NCBI GenBank assembly: GCA_002373775.1
Contig: DFJW01000003.1
Location: 1-43,400 of the forward strand
DNA length: 43,400 bases
Source of the DNA: Ruminococcus flavefaciens
Lineage (GTDB): Bacteria > Bacillota > Clostridia > Oscillospirales > Ruminococcaceae
Direction of reading: 5' to 3'
The translations under genes were made by a program, and so were the position numbers. Below the pieces are notes generated by a model. That model made no database searches and was not told where the DNA came from. It worked only from the letters and a program-made list of their open reading frames with translations. Shown in pieces: positions 1-9,300 of this stretch. Positions within the stretch are counted from its first letter, which is position 1. The number at the start of each line of letters is the position of its first letter.

Positions 1-210
1 GTTATCGCTAAGAAGCACGGCGGTATCAGCGAGACTTTCACAGTTAGACGTGTAGCACACGGCTGCGGTATCGAAAGAGTATTCCCTCTCCACTCTCCTG
101 TTGTTGACAAGGTAGAGGTCGTTAGATACGGTAAAGTTCGCAGAGCTAAGCTCTACTATCTCAGAGACAGAGTTGGTAAGGCAGCTAAGGTCAAGGAGCA
201 GATCCGCTAA
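1..210 (+). CDS. rplS: 50S ribosomal protein L19, 3' part
   Basis: The frame is open from the first base and ends at TAA 208-210, giving the last 69 residues of ribosomal protein L19. Recognisable family sequence includes [11 protein letters not shown] and the basic run [17 protein letters not shown]19 is a large-subunit protein at the interface with the 30S subunit. The start is outside the window. The usual Firmicute order rplS-lepB-rbgA-rnhB-yraN follows directly, which supports the call. Codon use is that of a highly expressed gene. Confidence 0.95.
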   Translation, partial: VIAKKHGGISETFTVRRVAHGCGIERVFPLHSPVVDKVEVVRYGKVRRAKLYYLRDRVGKAAKVKEQIR

Positions 211-227
211 GAGGCTCAATGTTGGGT

Positions 228-249
228 TCAGGCAGAGCGATCTGCCTGA
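228..249 (+). other. 9-bp hairpin with GCGA tetraloop after rplS
   Basis: A perfect nine-base stem (TCAGGCAGA with TCTGCCTGA) closes a GCGA loop of the GNRA type. It starts 17 bases after the rplS stop and has no T run. It lies just before the terminator at 263-286, so the two form a tandem hairpin at the end of the ribosomal transcript. A role in 3'-end protection is an inference. Confidence 0.5.
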
Positions 250-262
250 CTCATCAAATCCC

Positions 263-286
263 AAGGGACGTACAGTCCCTTTTTTG
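263..286 (+). terminator. Rho-independent terminator after rplS
   Basis: The stem AAGGGAC/GTCCCTT closes a five-base loop and runs into a T tract (280-285). It should end the rplS transcript, at least in part, before lepB begins at 346. Confidence 0.8.
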
Positions 287-345
287 CTACATACAGTATT
301 ATGACACCGGTAATATAACTTATAAATACGACAGGAGGCGTTGAT

Positions 346-1170
346 ATGAAAGACGAAAAGGATCTCATAGAAGAGTCAGCCGATGCGCTTGCAGAAGCAG
401 AGGAAAAAGCCGAAGAGACAGCGGAAGAAGCAGCCGGACTTGCCGAAGAAGCAGCAGGGAAAGCGACAGACGAAGCTGACGATGAGGCACCGGCAGAGAC
501 GAATGAAGAAGATGAGCAGCCGGAAGAAGCTGATGATAATGCCAACATAGGCAAAAAGATCCTCGGAGACGTCGCTGAGATCGTTGAATCAACACTTATA
601 ACAGTATTTGTGATAGTAATGATATTCACATATTTACTGCATCCCGTAAACGTTATGGGCCATTCTATGATGCCTACACTGAATGATAACGACAAGATAT
701 TCATGACCACAGTGTACGGAAAACTGGAATATGGCGACATAGTAATAATCAATAATGATGCAGTATATTCTATCGACGAAAACGGTTCACCCTATGAGGT
801 GCAGATAGGTGCAAATCCGCTCAACGAGTGCATAATCAAGAGAGTTATCGCATCAGGCGGACAGGAGATAAACATCGACAATTCTTCGAGTGATCCCAAG
901 GAATGGTTCGTTACAGTAGACGGAGAGAAGATAGATGAGCCCTATGTTATGGAGAATGCTATAACATCACCGACCGGCGAGTTCTACGGCCGCTATCCTT
1001 TCACAGTACCTGACGGATACTATTTCGTAATGGGCGACAACCGCGAGAATTCATCTGACAGCCGCAACAGCCTTGTCGGACTCATCAAGAAAGACCAGAT
1101 CTACGGAAAGGCAATAATGAAGTATTCGCCTTTCAGCGAGTTCAAGTTCTTATGGAACTCATATAAGTAA
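346..1170 (+). CDS. lepB: Signal peptidase I with acidic N-terminal extension
   Basis: Type I signal peptidase of 274 residues, a membrane serine protease that cleaves signal peptides from Sec-exported proteins. A transmembrane segment lies at about 82-98. The catalytic Ser107 is in GHSMMPTL and the catalytic Lys165 in IIKRVIASGG; the conserved MGDNR...SDSR box is near 229-240. The first 70 or so residues are unusual: almost only Glu, Asp and Ala, lacking hydrophobic stretches, and predicted to be cytoplasmic. AGGAGG precedes the ATG. The stop overlaps the ATG of the second lepB by one base (TAATG), so the two are probably translationally coupled. Confidence 0.93.
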   Translation: MKDEKDLIEESADALAEAEEKAEETAEEAAGLAEEAAGKATDEADDEAPAETNEEDEQPEEADDNANIGKKILGDVAEIVESTLITVFVIVMIFTYLLHPVNVMGHSMMPTLNDNDKIFMTTVYGKLEYGDIVIINNDAVYSIDENGSPYEVQIGANPLNECIIKRVIASGGQEINIDNSSSDPKEWFVTVDGEKIDEPYVMENAITSPTGEFYGRYPFTVPDGYYFVMGDNRENSSDSRNSLVGLIKKDQIYGKAIMKYSPFSEFKFLWNSYK

Positions 1171-1751
1171 TGAAAGAGAAAAAGGAAGAACTGTTCGGAT
1201 TTATAGAAACGCTGCTGATATGTATGTTTGTGATGAGCATCATATTCTCATATGTGCTCAGGATAACAGAGGTAGACGGCGATTCTATGAACCGGACACT
1301 CGATTCCGGAGACCGGCTCATAGTGACGAGACTTTACGGTAAACCGGAATGCGGAGACATAGTAGTGATAAACGCTGAAGAATCCCTGCTGCTTGACGAT
1401 AACGGAGAGCTTGTGCGCGGTGAAGGTGCCGGCATGACGATAATCAAGAGAGTCATAGCAACAGAAGGTCAGACCGTGGATATAGATTTTCCGCTGGGAA
1501 GAGTCTATGTTGACGGAGAGCAGCTTAAAGAGGATTACATCACCGGACTTACGCATATCGATGACGGCTCATTCACAGGGAAATATCCGGTCACAGTGCC
1601 GGAAGGCTGCGTGTTCGTCATGGGTGATAACAGGATGAATTCGAGAGACAGCCGCTGGGATATGATCGGATTCGTATCCGAAGAAGACATAATCGGCAAA
1701 GCAGTCATGCGTGTATATCCTATCGGAAAAATAGGGTTTCTGAAAAGCTGA
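1170..1751 (+). CDS. lepB: Signal peptidase I, second tandem copy
   Basis: A second type I signal peptidase of 193 residues, close to the usual length for Gram-positive enzymes. One transmembrane segment lies at about 12-30, catalytic Ser39 in GDSMNRTL, Lys93 in IIKRVIATEG, and the MGDNRMNSRDSR box near the C-terminus. It lacks the acidic extension of its upstream neighbour. The ATG overlaps the preceding stop by one base. Tandem signal peptidases fit an organism with a heavy secretory load, such as the enzymes at 13025 and 39389, but division of substrates between them is inference. Confidence 0.93.
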   Translation: MKEKKEELFGFIETLLICMFVMSIIFSYVLRITEVDGDSMNRTLDSGDRLIVTRLYGKPECGDIVVINAEESLLLDDNGELVRGEGAGMTIIKRVIATEGQTVDIDFPLGRVYVDGEQLKEDYITGLTHIDDGSFTGKYPVTVPEGCVFVMGDNRMNSRDSRWDMIGFVSEEDIIGKAVMRVYPIGKIGFLKS

Positions 1752-1763
1752 ACAGGAGGGAAA

Positions 1764-2645
1764 GTGGATAATACAGAAATGAAGCAGATACAGTGGTTCC
1801 CGGGACACATGGCGAAAACACGGAGACTCATCACTGCAAATCTGAAGCTTGTAGATGCAGTGGCGGAGATAGTGGATGCCCGTGCACCGCTGAGCAGCCG
1901 AAATCCGGAAATGGACAGGCTGACATCCGGGAAACCGAGGATAGTACTGCTCAATAAATCCGACCTTGCAGACGAGAAGGCGACGCAGAAGTGGATAAAC
2001 TACTTCCGGAGCAAAGGTGCAGAAGCTGTAGCAGTTGACTGCAAGTCAGGCAAGGGCATCAAGAACATACTGCCCTCAGTCCGCGGAAATGTACTGCGTG
2101 AACTTATGGAAAAACGTGAACGCAGCGGAATGACCGGAGCGGCAGTCCGGCTAATGATCGTTGGTATACCTAACGTAGGAAAATCGACTATCATCAACAG
2201 GCTTGCCGGTTCCAAGCGTGCCAAGGCGGAAGACAGACCGGGAGTTACCAGGACCAAGCAGTGGGTAAAACTGGATGACAGGACCGAACTTCTGGACATG
2301 CCCGGAGTGCTCTGGCCAAAGTTTGAAGACCAGCAGGCAGCTATCAGACTTGCTTTTACAGGCGCCATAAGTGACGATATACTTGATACCGAAACACTTG
2401 CCATGAAGCTTCTCAGCTTCCTTGCCGAGGAGTATCCGCAGTCACTGAAGGACAGGTACAAGATCGAACCAGATGCCGGAGATACCGGACTTGAACTGCT
2501 TGAAAAAGTTGGCAGAAAGCGCGGGATGATGATATCCGGCGGAGAGATCAATACCGAGCGTGCTGCGATAACGGTTATCGACGAGTTCCGCAGCGGAAAA
2601 CTCGGCAGGATCACGCTTGAGCTGCCTCCCGGAAAGGAAGAGTAA
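1764..2645 (+). CDS. rbgA: Ribosome biogenesis GTPase RbgA (YlqF)
   Basis: Circularly permuted GTPase of 293 residues required for late 50S subunit assembly. The motif order is G4 (NKSD, 64-67), then G1 (GIPNVGKS, 134-141), G2 (PGVTRT) and G3 (DMPG, 178-181), which is diagnostic for the YlqF/YawG group. The N-terminal WFPGHMAKTRR motif is also typical. Translation starts at GTG 1764, preceded by AGGAGG at 1754-1759; no ATG is better placed. It ends overlapping rnhB by one base. Position between lepB and rnhB is the standard Firmicute arrangement. Confidence 0.95.
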   Translation: MDNTEMKQIQWFPGHMAKTRRLITANLKLVDAVAEIVDARAPLSSRNPEMDRLTSGKPRIVLLNKSDLADEKATQKWINYFRSKGAEAVAVDCKSGKGIKNILPSVRGNVLRELMEKRERSGMTGAAVRLMIVGIPNVGKSTIINRLAGSKRAKAEDRPGVTRTKQWVKLDDRTELLDMPGVLWPKFEDQQAAIRLAFTGAISDDILDTETLAMKLLSFLAEEYPQSLKDRYKIEPDAGDTGLELLEKVGRKRGMMISGGEINTERAAITVIDEFRSGKLGRITLELPPGKEE

Positions 2646-3265
2646 TGGCAAGGATAACACTTCACACGGAGCTGTTTGAATATGACAGTGCCGTAAGGAA
2701 CGATCATCCGGTCATATGCGGAGTTGATGAAGCAGGACGCGGACCGCTGGCAGGCGATGTTTACGCAGCAGCAGTCATACTTCCCGAAGGACTGACGATA
2801 AATTACCTGAATGACAGCAAGAAGATATCCGAGAAGCGCCGTGAGATGCTCTATGACGAGATAATCGAAAAGGCGCAGGCTTATTGCATCGCTACGGCAT
2901 CAGTAGAGGAGATAGACCGTCTGAATATCCTTCAGGCGACGATGCTTGCCATGAAAAGAGCTGTTGAAGGACTTGGCGTGGTGCCTGATATGGCACTCAT
3001 AGACGGCAACCGTATCCCCGAACTCAGCTGTGAGGCGAGTTACGTCATAAAAGGAGACGCAACATCAGCATCCATCTCAGCGGCATCAGTGCTGGCGAAA
3101 GTGAGCCGTGACAGGTATATGAAGCAGCTGGCGGAGGAATATCCGGAGTACTGTTTTGAGCAGCACAAGGGCTACGGTACCAAACTGCACTATGAGATGC
3201 TTGAAAAATACGGCATCTCCCCGGTACACAGGCGCAGCTTTCTCAAAAAGCTGGCAGAGGTCTGA
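2645..3265 (+). CDS. rnhB: Ribonuclease HII
   Basis: RNase HII of 206 residues, an endonuclease that removes ribonucleotides and RNA from RNA:DNA hybrids. The N-terminal catalytic motif DEAGRGPLAG begins at residue 28, and a further acidic site appears in MALIDGN. SASISAASVLAKVSRDR and the C-terminal HKGYGTKLH block are typical of RNase HII. The ATG overlaps the rbgA stop (TAATG), indicating one transcription unit. Confidence 0.95.
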   Translation: MARITLHTELFEYDSAVRNDHPVICGVDEAGRGPLAGDVYAAAVILPEGLTINYLNDSKKISEKRREMLYDEIIEKAQAYCIATASVEEIDRLNILQATMLAMKRAVEGLGVVPDMALIDGNRIPELSCEASYVIKGDATSASISAASVLAKVSRDRYMKQLAEEYPEYCFEQHKGYGTKLHYEMLEKYGISPVHRRSFLKKLAEV

Positions 3266-3270
3266 GTGAT

Positions 3271-3648
3271 ATGAACAGGGCCGAAAAGGGAAAGCTGGGT
3301 GAAGAAGCCGTCTGCCGTTATCTGGAAGACCTCGGATACGTCATTACAGCAAGGAATTACCGCATAAAAGGCGGGGAGATAGATATAATCGCGGAGAACG
3401 CAGATTATATCGTCTTTACAGAAGTGAAAACACGAATGCCCGGAAGTCTCGCGAGCGGCTTTGATGCCATTGATAAGCGCAAGAAGGGACTGATAATAAG
3501 GGCAGCAAGCGATTATTGCTGCAAACATCCGACAATGCTCCAGCCCCGGTTCGATGTCGCACAGGTCATCGCCGGAGAGGACAGGGTGTTCAGCATTGAT
3601 TATATCCAGAATGCCTATGATACCACAGGCTATAACTTTATATTTTAA
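3271..3648 (+). CDS. yraN: UPF0102 family protein YraN
   Basis: Protein of 125 residues in the YraN/UPF0102 family, which has an endonuclease-like fold. Seen here are GKLGEEAVCRYLEDLGY, then the GGEIDII...FTEVKTR pattern with the acidic and lysine residues typical of that fold. It starts six bases after rnhB and is followed ten bases later by thrC. The family often neighbours rnhB. The cellular role is not settled, so the name is kept general. Confidence 0.9.
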   Translation: MNRAEKGKLGEEAVCRYLEDLGYVITARNYRIKGGEIDIIAENADYIVFTEVKTRMPGSLASGFDAIDKRKKGLIIRAASDYCCKHPTMLQPRFDVAQVIAGEDRVFSIDYIQNAYDTTGYNFIF

Positions 3649-3658
3649 GGGTGATAAT

Positions 3659-5152
3659 ATGTTGTACAACAGCACACGAAACAGCAATGTCAAAGTCAGC
3701 AGCGCTGAGGCTATAACTCAGGGCATATCCACAGAGGGCGGACTCTTCGTGCCTGAGAGCATACCGGAGCTGACACTTGATGAGATAAAGGCTATTGGTG
3801 AGATGAAGTATGCCGACAGAGCATTCTATGTATTCTCCAAGTATCTTACAGATTTTACTGAAGCAGAGATACACTACTGCACCGATAACGCATATTCAAC
3901 AAAGAATTTCGAGACAGAGAGCATATCCGAGCTTGCACATCTCTTCGACGGTACATACATGCTGGAACTCTGGCACGGACCGACATGTGCGTTCAAGGAT
4001 ATGGCACTTCAGATACTGCCCTACTTCCTGACAACATCCGCAAAGAAGATAGGACTTGACAAGAAGATAGTTATCCTCGTTGCGACATCCGGAGACACAG
4101 GAAAGGCTGCACTTGAAGGCTTCAAGGATGTTGAGGGCACATCCATCCTCGTATTCTATCCGGAAGACGGTGTAAGCCCGATGCAGAAGCGTCAGATGAA
4201 GACACAGGAAGGCTCAAATGTTGGAGTATGCGCTATCAAGGGCAACTTTGATGACTGCCAGAACGGAGTCAAGGAGATCTTCACAGACAATGACGTAAAG
4301 AAGCAGCTCACTGAAAACGGCATAGTTTTCTCCTCTGCAAACTCTATCAACTGGGGACGCCTTGTACCGCAGATCGTATATTATGTATCAGCGTATGCCG
4401 AACTTGTTAAGGACGGCGAGATCAGTCTTGGTGACAAGATAAACATCGTAGTTCCCACAGGAAACTTCGGAAATATACTTGCTGCATATTATGCAAAGCA
4501 CATGGGAGTACCGGTAAACAAGCTGATATGCGCATCCAACATCAACAATGTTCTCACAGACTTCATAAATACAGGTGTATACGACAGGAACCGCCAATTC
4601 TACGCGACAGTATCTCCTTCAATGGATATCCTCATATCCAGCAATCTTGAGAGACTTCTGTATCTCATGACCGGCAGGGACGATGCACAGATAAGAGAAT
4701 GGTTCGGCAAGCTCGCATCTGAAGGCAGATATGAAGTAACAGACGATGTAAAGAAGAAGCTTACAGAGGAATTCTGCGGCGGATTCTGTGATGACGCAGA
4801 AACAAAGGCGACTATCCACGCAGTATATGAGAAGTACGGATATACATGCGATACACATACAGCAGTTGCGGTAAAGGTATACAACGACTACCGCGAAGCA
4901 ACAGGTGACACTACAAAGACAGTCATCGCATCCACAGCAAGCCCGTACAAATTCAGTGCAGCGGTTCTTGAAGCACTTGAAGGCAAGGCATCTGACATAG
5001 ACGAATACGCAAAGGTAGACAGGATAGCAGAACTCTCAAAGCTTGACATACCGGCAGCACTTGCTGACCTCAGGAACAAGCCTGAGCGTTTCAACGACGC
5101 AATAGAGAAGGCAGAGCAGAAGCAGTACGTCCTCAATAAACTGGGCGTATGA
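3659..5152 (+). CDS. thrC: Threonine synthase
   Basis: PLP-dependent threonine synthase of 497 residues, converting O-phosphohomoserine to threonine. The PLP-binding lysine is Lys113 in TCAFKDMALQ; VATSGDTGKAALEGF and VPTGNFGNILAAYYAK are the cofactor and phosphate-binding regions. The length fits the long (E. coli/fungal-type) class. The chosen ATG at 3659 follows GGGTGAT; an in-frame upstream ATG at 3554 lies inside yraN and lacks family sequence. No other threonine or homoserine genes are nearby. Confidence 0.93.
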   Translation: MLYNSTRNSNVKVSSAEAITQGISTEGGLFVPESIPELTLDEIKAIGEMKYADRAFYVFSKYLTDFTEAEIHYCTDNAYSTKNFETESISELAHLFDGTYMLELWHGPTCAFKDMALQILPYFLTTSAKKIGLDKKIVILVATSGDTGKAALEGFKDVEGTSILVFYPEDGVSPMQKRQMKTQEGSNVGVCAIKGNFDDCQNGVKEIFTDNDVKKQLTENGIVFSSANSINWGRLVPQIVYYVSAYAELVKDGEISLGDKINIVVPTGNFGNILAAYYAKHMGVPVNKLICASNINNVLTDFINTGVYDRNRQFYATVSPSMDILISSNLERLLYLMTGRDDAQIREWFGKLASEGRYEVTDDVKKKLTEEFCGGFCDDAETKATIHAVYEKYGYTCDTHTAVAVKVYNDYREATGDTTKTVIASTASPYKFSAAVLEALEGKASDIDEYAKVDRIAELSKLDIPAALADLRNKPERFNDAIEKAEQKQYVLNKLGV

Positions 5153-5153
5153 T

Positions 5154-5852
5154 ATGAGTCTGTATGTGATAGGCGATCTTCATCTCTGCAAAGGAGATCC
5201 CTCGAAGACCATGGAGGTCTTTCCGGGGTGGCAGGATTATCAGCAGCGCATTGAGAAGAACTGGCTCGGGATGATCCGCGAAGATGATACGATCGTGCTT
5301 GCCGGCGACATATCATGGGGCATGTCGCTTGAGCAGGCAGCGCCGGATTTCCGCTTTATAGACGGACTTCCCGGGCGCAAGATCATCCTCAAAGGCAACC
5401 ATGATTACTGGTGGTCGACTATGAAAAAAATGGGCGACTTCCTTGCAGCTGAGGGGATAGGTTCCATAAGCATACTGCACAACAACCACTACAGATACGG
5501 TGAATACGGGATATGCGGCACCCGTGGCTGGGTAAACGGCACAGACGCGAAAGATGTTCAGGACGAAAAGGTACTGAAAAGGGAAGTCCAGCGTCTGGAA
5601 ATGTCGATAAAGTCGGCGCTCAGCGAGGGGCTTGAGCCGATAGTATTCCTGCATTATCCGCCGATATTTGCAACAAATTTCAACTATGACATACTTGACA
5701 TCCTTTACCGGTATAAGATAAAGGAATGCTATTACGGTCATATCCATGGCAGGTCTGCACACGAACTCTGCATAAAAAACACCTATGATGACATAAATTT
5801 CCACCTTATCGCTGGTGATTATCTGCAATTTATTCCGGAAAAAGTGATATAA
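5154..5852 (+). CDS. Metallophosphoesterase
   Basis: Calcineurin-like metallophosphoesterase of 232 residues. All signature blocks are present: GDLHL (Asp8, His10), LAGDISWG, LKGNHDYWW, FLHYPP and YGHIHG, which together bind two metal ions. It resembles the family of predicted phosphohydrolases grouped as COG1768. The substrate cannot be read from sequence. Its ATG lies one base after the thrC stop, so it is the last gene of the lepB-thrC run. Confidence 0.85.
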   Translation: MSLYVIGDLHLCKGDPSKTMEVFPGWQDYQQRIEKNWLGMIREDDTIVLAGDISWGMSLEQAAPDFRFIDGLPGRKIILKGNHDYWWSTMKKMGDFLAAEGIGSISILHNNHYRYGEYGICGTRGWVNGTDAKDVQDEKVLKREVQRLEMSIKSALSEGLEPIVFLHYPPIFATNFNYDILDILYRYKIKECYYGHIHGRSAHELCIKNTYDDINFHLIAGDYLQFIPEKVI

Positions 5853-5884
5853 ATTATGCAAAGTGCAGAAGTGTCAAAAATCAG

Positions 5885-5913
5885 TAGAAATATTTTCAGG
5901 AATGTGGTATAAT
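5885..5913 (+). promoter_or_regulatory. Promoter of tig-clpP-clpX
   Basis: A consensus TATAAT at 5908-5913 has an extended -10 (TGG before it). The best -35 at 17-base spacing is the weak TAGAAA (5885-5890). GGAAT and ATTCC half-sites (5899-5903, 5914-5918) flank the -10 and could be an operator, although they are short. Confidence 0.55.
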
Positions 5914-5954
5914 ATTCCAAGTATGTTATATAAATAATGGAGGACGCATTAATT

Positions 5955-7271
5955 ATGAGTTTAAAATCATCAACAAAGACAGATGTAAATACTACCGAGT
6001 TAGTAATCACGATCGACGCAGAGACTTTCGAGAAGGCTGTAGAGCAGGAGTATCAGCGCCAGAAGAAGAATATTCAGATCAAGGGATTCAGAAAGGGCAA
6101 GGTTTCCAGAAAGCTTGCTGAAAGAGAATTCGGTGAGGGCGCATTCTATGAGGGCGCTATCAACTCTCTCCTCGGACCTGAGATCGACGCAGCTGTCAAG
6201 GAGACAGGACTTGTTCTCGTTGACAGACCTAACGTAGAGATCGAGTCTATCGACAAGAACGAAGGCGTAGAGCTCAAGGCAATATGCGTAACAAAGCCTG
6301 AGATCGAGATATCCGACTACAAGGGCATCAAGGCTCCCAAGCAGGTAAAGGAGATCACTGACGAGGATATCGACAGACAGATCGAAATGATAAGAAAGAA
6401 GAACGCTCGTATAGTTTCTGTTGAGGACAGAGCTGCACAGATCGGCGATGAAGTAATCATCGACTTCGAAGGTTTCTTCGGTGACGAGGCATTCGAAGGC
6501 GGCAAGGGCGAGGATCACCCGCTCACACTCGGCAGTGGACAGTTCATCCCCGGATTTGAGGATCAGGTAGCAGGCCACAACATCGGCGACGAGTTCGATG
6601 TAGTAGTAACATTCCCTGAGGATTATCAGATGACTGATTACGCAGGCAAGGAAGCTACATTCAAGACAAAGCTCAAGGCTATCAGCTACGAAGAGCTCCC
6701 CGAGATCAATGATGACCTCATCAAGGACGCTACAGAGTTCGACACTGTTGAAGAGTACAGAAACGACATCAGAGAGAAGCTTCAGGAGAGCGCAGAGTCA
6801 CAGGCTGATGCAGCATTTGAGAATGCTATCATGCAGGCTATCATCGACAAGGTAGATTCACCTATCCCGAACTGCATGTATGAGCAGCGCATCAACTCTA
6901 TCATGCGTTCATTTGAGCAGCAGCTCCAGCAGCAGGGCATGGATCTTAAGCTCTACACTCAGTACACAGGCATGGATGCTGACTCACTGAGAGAGACATA
7001 CAGAGACAGAGCAGAGGGCGAAGTAAAGCTCAGACTTGCACTTGAGAAGATCGCAGAGCTCGAAGGCATCGAGCCTACAGAGGAAGAGATCAACAATGGC
7101 CTTTCTGAGATCGCAGCTGCAAACAAGGTAGATGTAGAGACTATCAAGAGATTCATTTCACTTGATGACTACATCACAGATATCAAGGTATCCAAGGCAG
7201 TTGAACTGGTTAAGGAGAATGCTGTAGTAGATAACGAAGCAGCAGCCAAGACAGAAGAAGCAGCTGAATAA
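5955..7271 (+). CDS. tig: Trigger factor (ribosome-associated chaperone)
   Basis: Trigger factor of 438 residues, a peptidyl-prolyl isomerase and chaperone that binds the ribosome exit tunnel. The N-terminal ribosome-binding loop reads GFRKGKVSRKL; the usual Pro after the second Lys is Ser here. The central FKBP-like domain includes IGDEVIIDFEGFF and GSGQFIPGFEDQ, followed by a Glu/Gln-rich helical chaperone domain. The start at 5955 is preferred because AGGAGG-like GGAGGA (5939-5944) precedes it; the in-frame ATG at 5937 would place that site inside the gene. Gene order tig-clpP-clpX is widely conserved. Confidence 0.95.
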   Translation: MSLKSSTKTDVNTTELVITIDAETFEKAVEQEYQRQKKNIQIKGFRKGKVSRKLAEREFGEGAFYEGAINSLLGPEIDAAVKETGLVLVDRPNVEIESIDKNEGVELKAICVTKPEIEISDYKGIKAPKQVKEITDEDIDRQIEMIRKKNARIVSVEDRAAQIGDEVIIDFEGFFGDEAFEGGKGEDHPLTLGSGQFIPGFEDQVAGHNIGDEFDVVVTFPEDYQMTDYAGKEATFKTKLKAISYEELPEINDDLIKDATEFDTVEEYRNDIREKLQESAESQADAAFENAIMQAIIDKVDSPIPNCMYEQRINSIMRSFEQQLQQQGMDLKLYTQYTGMDADSLRETYRDRAEGEVKLRLALEKIAELEGIEPTEEEINNGLSEIAAANKVDVETIKRFISLDDYITDIKVSKAVELVKENAVVDNEAAAKTEEAAE

Positions 7272-7295
7272 GCAATATATAAAAAATAATATAAC

Positions 7296-7322
7296 GTTGT
7301 CCCACAGACCATGTGGGACAAC
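7296..7322 (+). other. 11-bp intercistronic hairpin between tig and clpP
   Basis: A perfect 11-base stem (GTTGTCCCACA/TGTGGGACAAC) closes a five-base loop. No T tract follows, so it is more likely an RNA-stability element or partial attenuator than a full terminator. No separate consensus promoter for clpP is seen. Confidence 0.55.
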
Positions 7323-7348
7323 ACCATTTACAGAAAGGACGATGAATC

Positions 7349-7939
7349 ATGAGTGTATTAGTACCATATGTCGTTGAACAGACAAGCAGAGGAGAAAGGT
7401 CATATGATATCTACTCAAGGCTGCTCAATGACAGGATAATCATGCTTTCGGATCAGGTAAACGATGCTACAGCAAGTGTTATAGTAGCACAGCTGCTTTA
7501 TCTTGAGAGTCAGGATACAGAGAAGGATATATCATTATATATCAACAGCCCTGGCGGATCTGTTACAGCTGGCATGGCTATTTTTGATACTATGAACTAC
7601 ATCAAGTGTGACGTTTCGACAATATGTATAGGAATGGCAGCTTCGATGGGAGCATTCCTGCTTTCAGCAGGAGCAAAGGGCAAGAGATTCGCACTGCCCA
7701 ACAGTGAGATCATGATACATCAGCCTCTCATTGGCGGAGGACTTGGCGGTCAGCAGACAGATATTATGATACACGCTAAGAATCTTGAACGTACAAGAGA
7801 TCGTATGGAAGCAATACTTGCCGGTAATACGGGAAAGACAGTGGAAGAGATACATCTTGCCTGTGAGCGTGACAACTACATGACAGCACAGGAAGCACTG
7901 GATTTCGGACTCATCGACAAGGTGATCACAAAAAGGTAG
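7349..7939 (+). CDS. clpP: ATP-dependent Clp protease proteolytic subunit
   Basis: ClpP serine protease of 196 residues, forming the tetradecameric chamber used by ClpX and ClpC-type unfoldases. The catalytic triad is visible as Ser99 (GMAASMGAF), His124 (MIHQP) and Asp175 (CERDNYM). [14 protein letters not shown] forms the oxyanion region. AGAAAGGA precedes the ATG. clpX starts seven bases after the stop, so the two are co-transcribed. Confidence 0.97.
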   Translation: MSVLVPYVVEQTSRGERSYDIYSRLLNDRIIMLSDQVNDATASVIVAQLLYLESQDTEKDISLYINSPGGSVTAGMAIFDTMNYIKCDVSTICIGMAASMGAFLLSAGAKGKRFALPNSEIMIHQPLIGGGLGGQQTDIMIHAKNLERTRDRMEAILAGNTGKTVEEIHLACERDNYMTAQEALDFGLIDKVITKR

Positions 7940-7946
7940 GTTTTGA

Positions 7947-9251
7947 ATGGTGGAAACATTTAAGTCGTGCAGCTTCTGCGGCAAAGGAGAAAACAGGGTA
8001 CACAGCATGTTTTCGGCAGGTGCAGCTAATATCTGCGACGAGTGTGTTACCTACTGCTATGATATGCTTTATGGTCCTAATCTCGCCAAAACGCAGAGAA
8101 AGTCTGCAAAGAATGATAATGCAGATCAGAATCTTTCATCTATGAAGCTCCTGAAGCCTGTAGAGATAAAGGAGTTCCTTGATGAATATGTTATCGGGCA
8201 GGAGGATGCAAAGATATCCCTTGCTGTAGCTGTGTATAATCATTATAAGCGCATACTGAGTCAGGAAGCTATGGAAAAGCAGTTTACGAAGGATAAGGAA
8301 GACGGCGTAGAGCTCCAGAAGAGCAACGTGCTTCTTCTCGGACCGACCGGTGTCGGCAAGACATTCCTTGCCCAGACACTTGCAAAGCTGCTCAATGTCC
8401 CCTTTGCCATAGCTGATGCAACGACAATAACAGAAGCCGGATATGTAGGCGACGATGTAGAGAACGTGCTGCTCAGGCTGATACAGGCAGCTGACTTTGA
8501 TATAAAGGCAGCAGAGCGCGGTATCATCTATATCGACGAGATCGACAAGATAGCGAGAAAGTCCGAGAACACCTCACTTACCCGTGACGTAAGCGGTGAG
8601 GGCGTACAACAGGCACTTCTGAAAATAATAGAGGGAACAGTATCGAATGTACCACCCCAGGGCGGAAGAAAGCATCCGAACCAGGAAGTGATACAGATCA
8701 ATACCAAGAATATCCTCTTCATCTGCGGCGGAGCATTTGACGGACTTGAAAGGCAGATCCAGAAGCGCATCGGCAAAGCACCGATAGGTTTCGGCGGTGA
8801 GATCAAGACACATCAGGAAGAGAAGGACAATATCTTCAAGAAGGTCATCCCGAAGGATCTTGTAAAGTTCGGAATGGTACCTGAGTTTGTCGGAAGACTT
8901 CCGGTAATATCAGTACTTGAAGAACTTGACGAAGCATCACTTGTCCGCATACTTACCGAGCCGAAGAATGCGCTGATAAAGCAGTATAAGAAGCTCTTTG
9001 AGTATGATGATATCGAGCTTGAGATCGAAGACGACGCTCTTGTTGAGATAGCGAAGAAAGCGATAGCACAGAAGACCGGAGCAAGAGGACTTCGTTCCAT
9101 TCTTGAAGGCATACTCATGAAGACTATGTACGCTGTACCGTCTGATACGAGCATCGCTAAGGTAACAGTAACAGCTGATTGTGTTGTGAACGGCACACAG
9201 CCGGTAGTGATAAACAGACGCAACAAGGTGGTAACACCTGCTGTGAGCTGA
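7947..9251 (+). CDS. clpX: ATP-dependent Clp protease ATPase ClpX
   Basis: AAA+ unfoldase of 434 residues. The N-terminal zinc-binding domain has Cys8, Cys11, Cys30 and Cys33. Walker A is GPTGVGKT (132-139) and Walker B IIYIDEID (193-200). The pore loops AGYVGDD and GRKHPN are intact, and the ClpP-docking loop IGF is at 280-282. It is a complete ClpX and pairs with the adjacent ClpP. The gene ends before the terminator at 9269-9293. Confidence 0.97.
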   Translation: MVETFKSCSFCGKGENRVHSMFSAGAANICDECVTYCYDMLYGPNLAKTQRKSAKNDNADQNLSSMKLLKPVEIKEFLDEYVIGQEDAKISLAVAVYNHYKRILSQEAMEKQFTKDKEDGVELQKSNVLLLGPTGVGKTFLAQTLAKLLNVPFAIADATTITEAGYVGDDVENVLLRLIQAADFDIKAAERGIIYIDEIDKIARKSENTSLTRDVSGEGVQQALLKIIEGTVSNVPPQGGRKHPNQEVIQINTKNILFICGGAFDGLERQIQKRIGKAPIGFGGEIKTHQEEKDNIFKKVIPKDLVKFGMVPEFVGRLPVISVLEELDEASLVRILTEPKNALIKQYKKLFEYDDIELEIEDDALVEIAKKAIAQKTGARGLRSILEGILMKTMYAVPSDTSIAKVTVTADCVVNGTQPVVINRRNKVVTPAVS

Positions 9252-9268
9252 ACAGTATAAAAAGCAGA

Positions 9269-9293
9269 GGGCTGCCCGGAGGCAGCCCTTTTT
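9269..9293. terminator. Bidirectional terminator between clpX and the Cys-rich mini-gene
   Basis: The stem GGGCTGCC/GGCAGCCC closes a CGGA loop, followed by five T on + and preceded by an A run that gives a T run on minus. It serves convergent transcripts from clpX and the small minus-strand gene. Confidence 0.9.
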
Positions 9294-9300
9294 CATTTTA

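Noticed and set aside
228..752. Long minus-strand frame opposite lepB, rich in Ser and Ala
   Set aside because: It mirrors the Glu/Ala-rich codons of the lepB extension; no start site or family features.
3554..3658. Longer threonine synthase start
   Set aside because: It lies inside yraN in another frame; the ATG at 3659 begins the conserved N-terminus.
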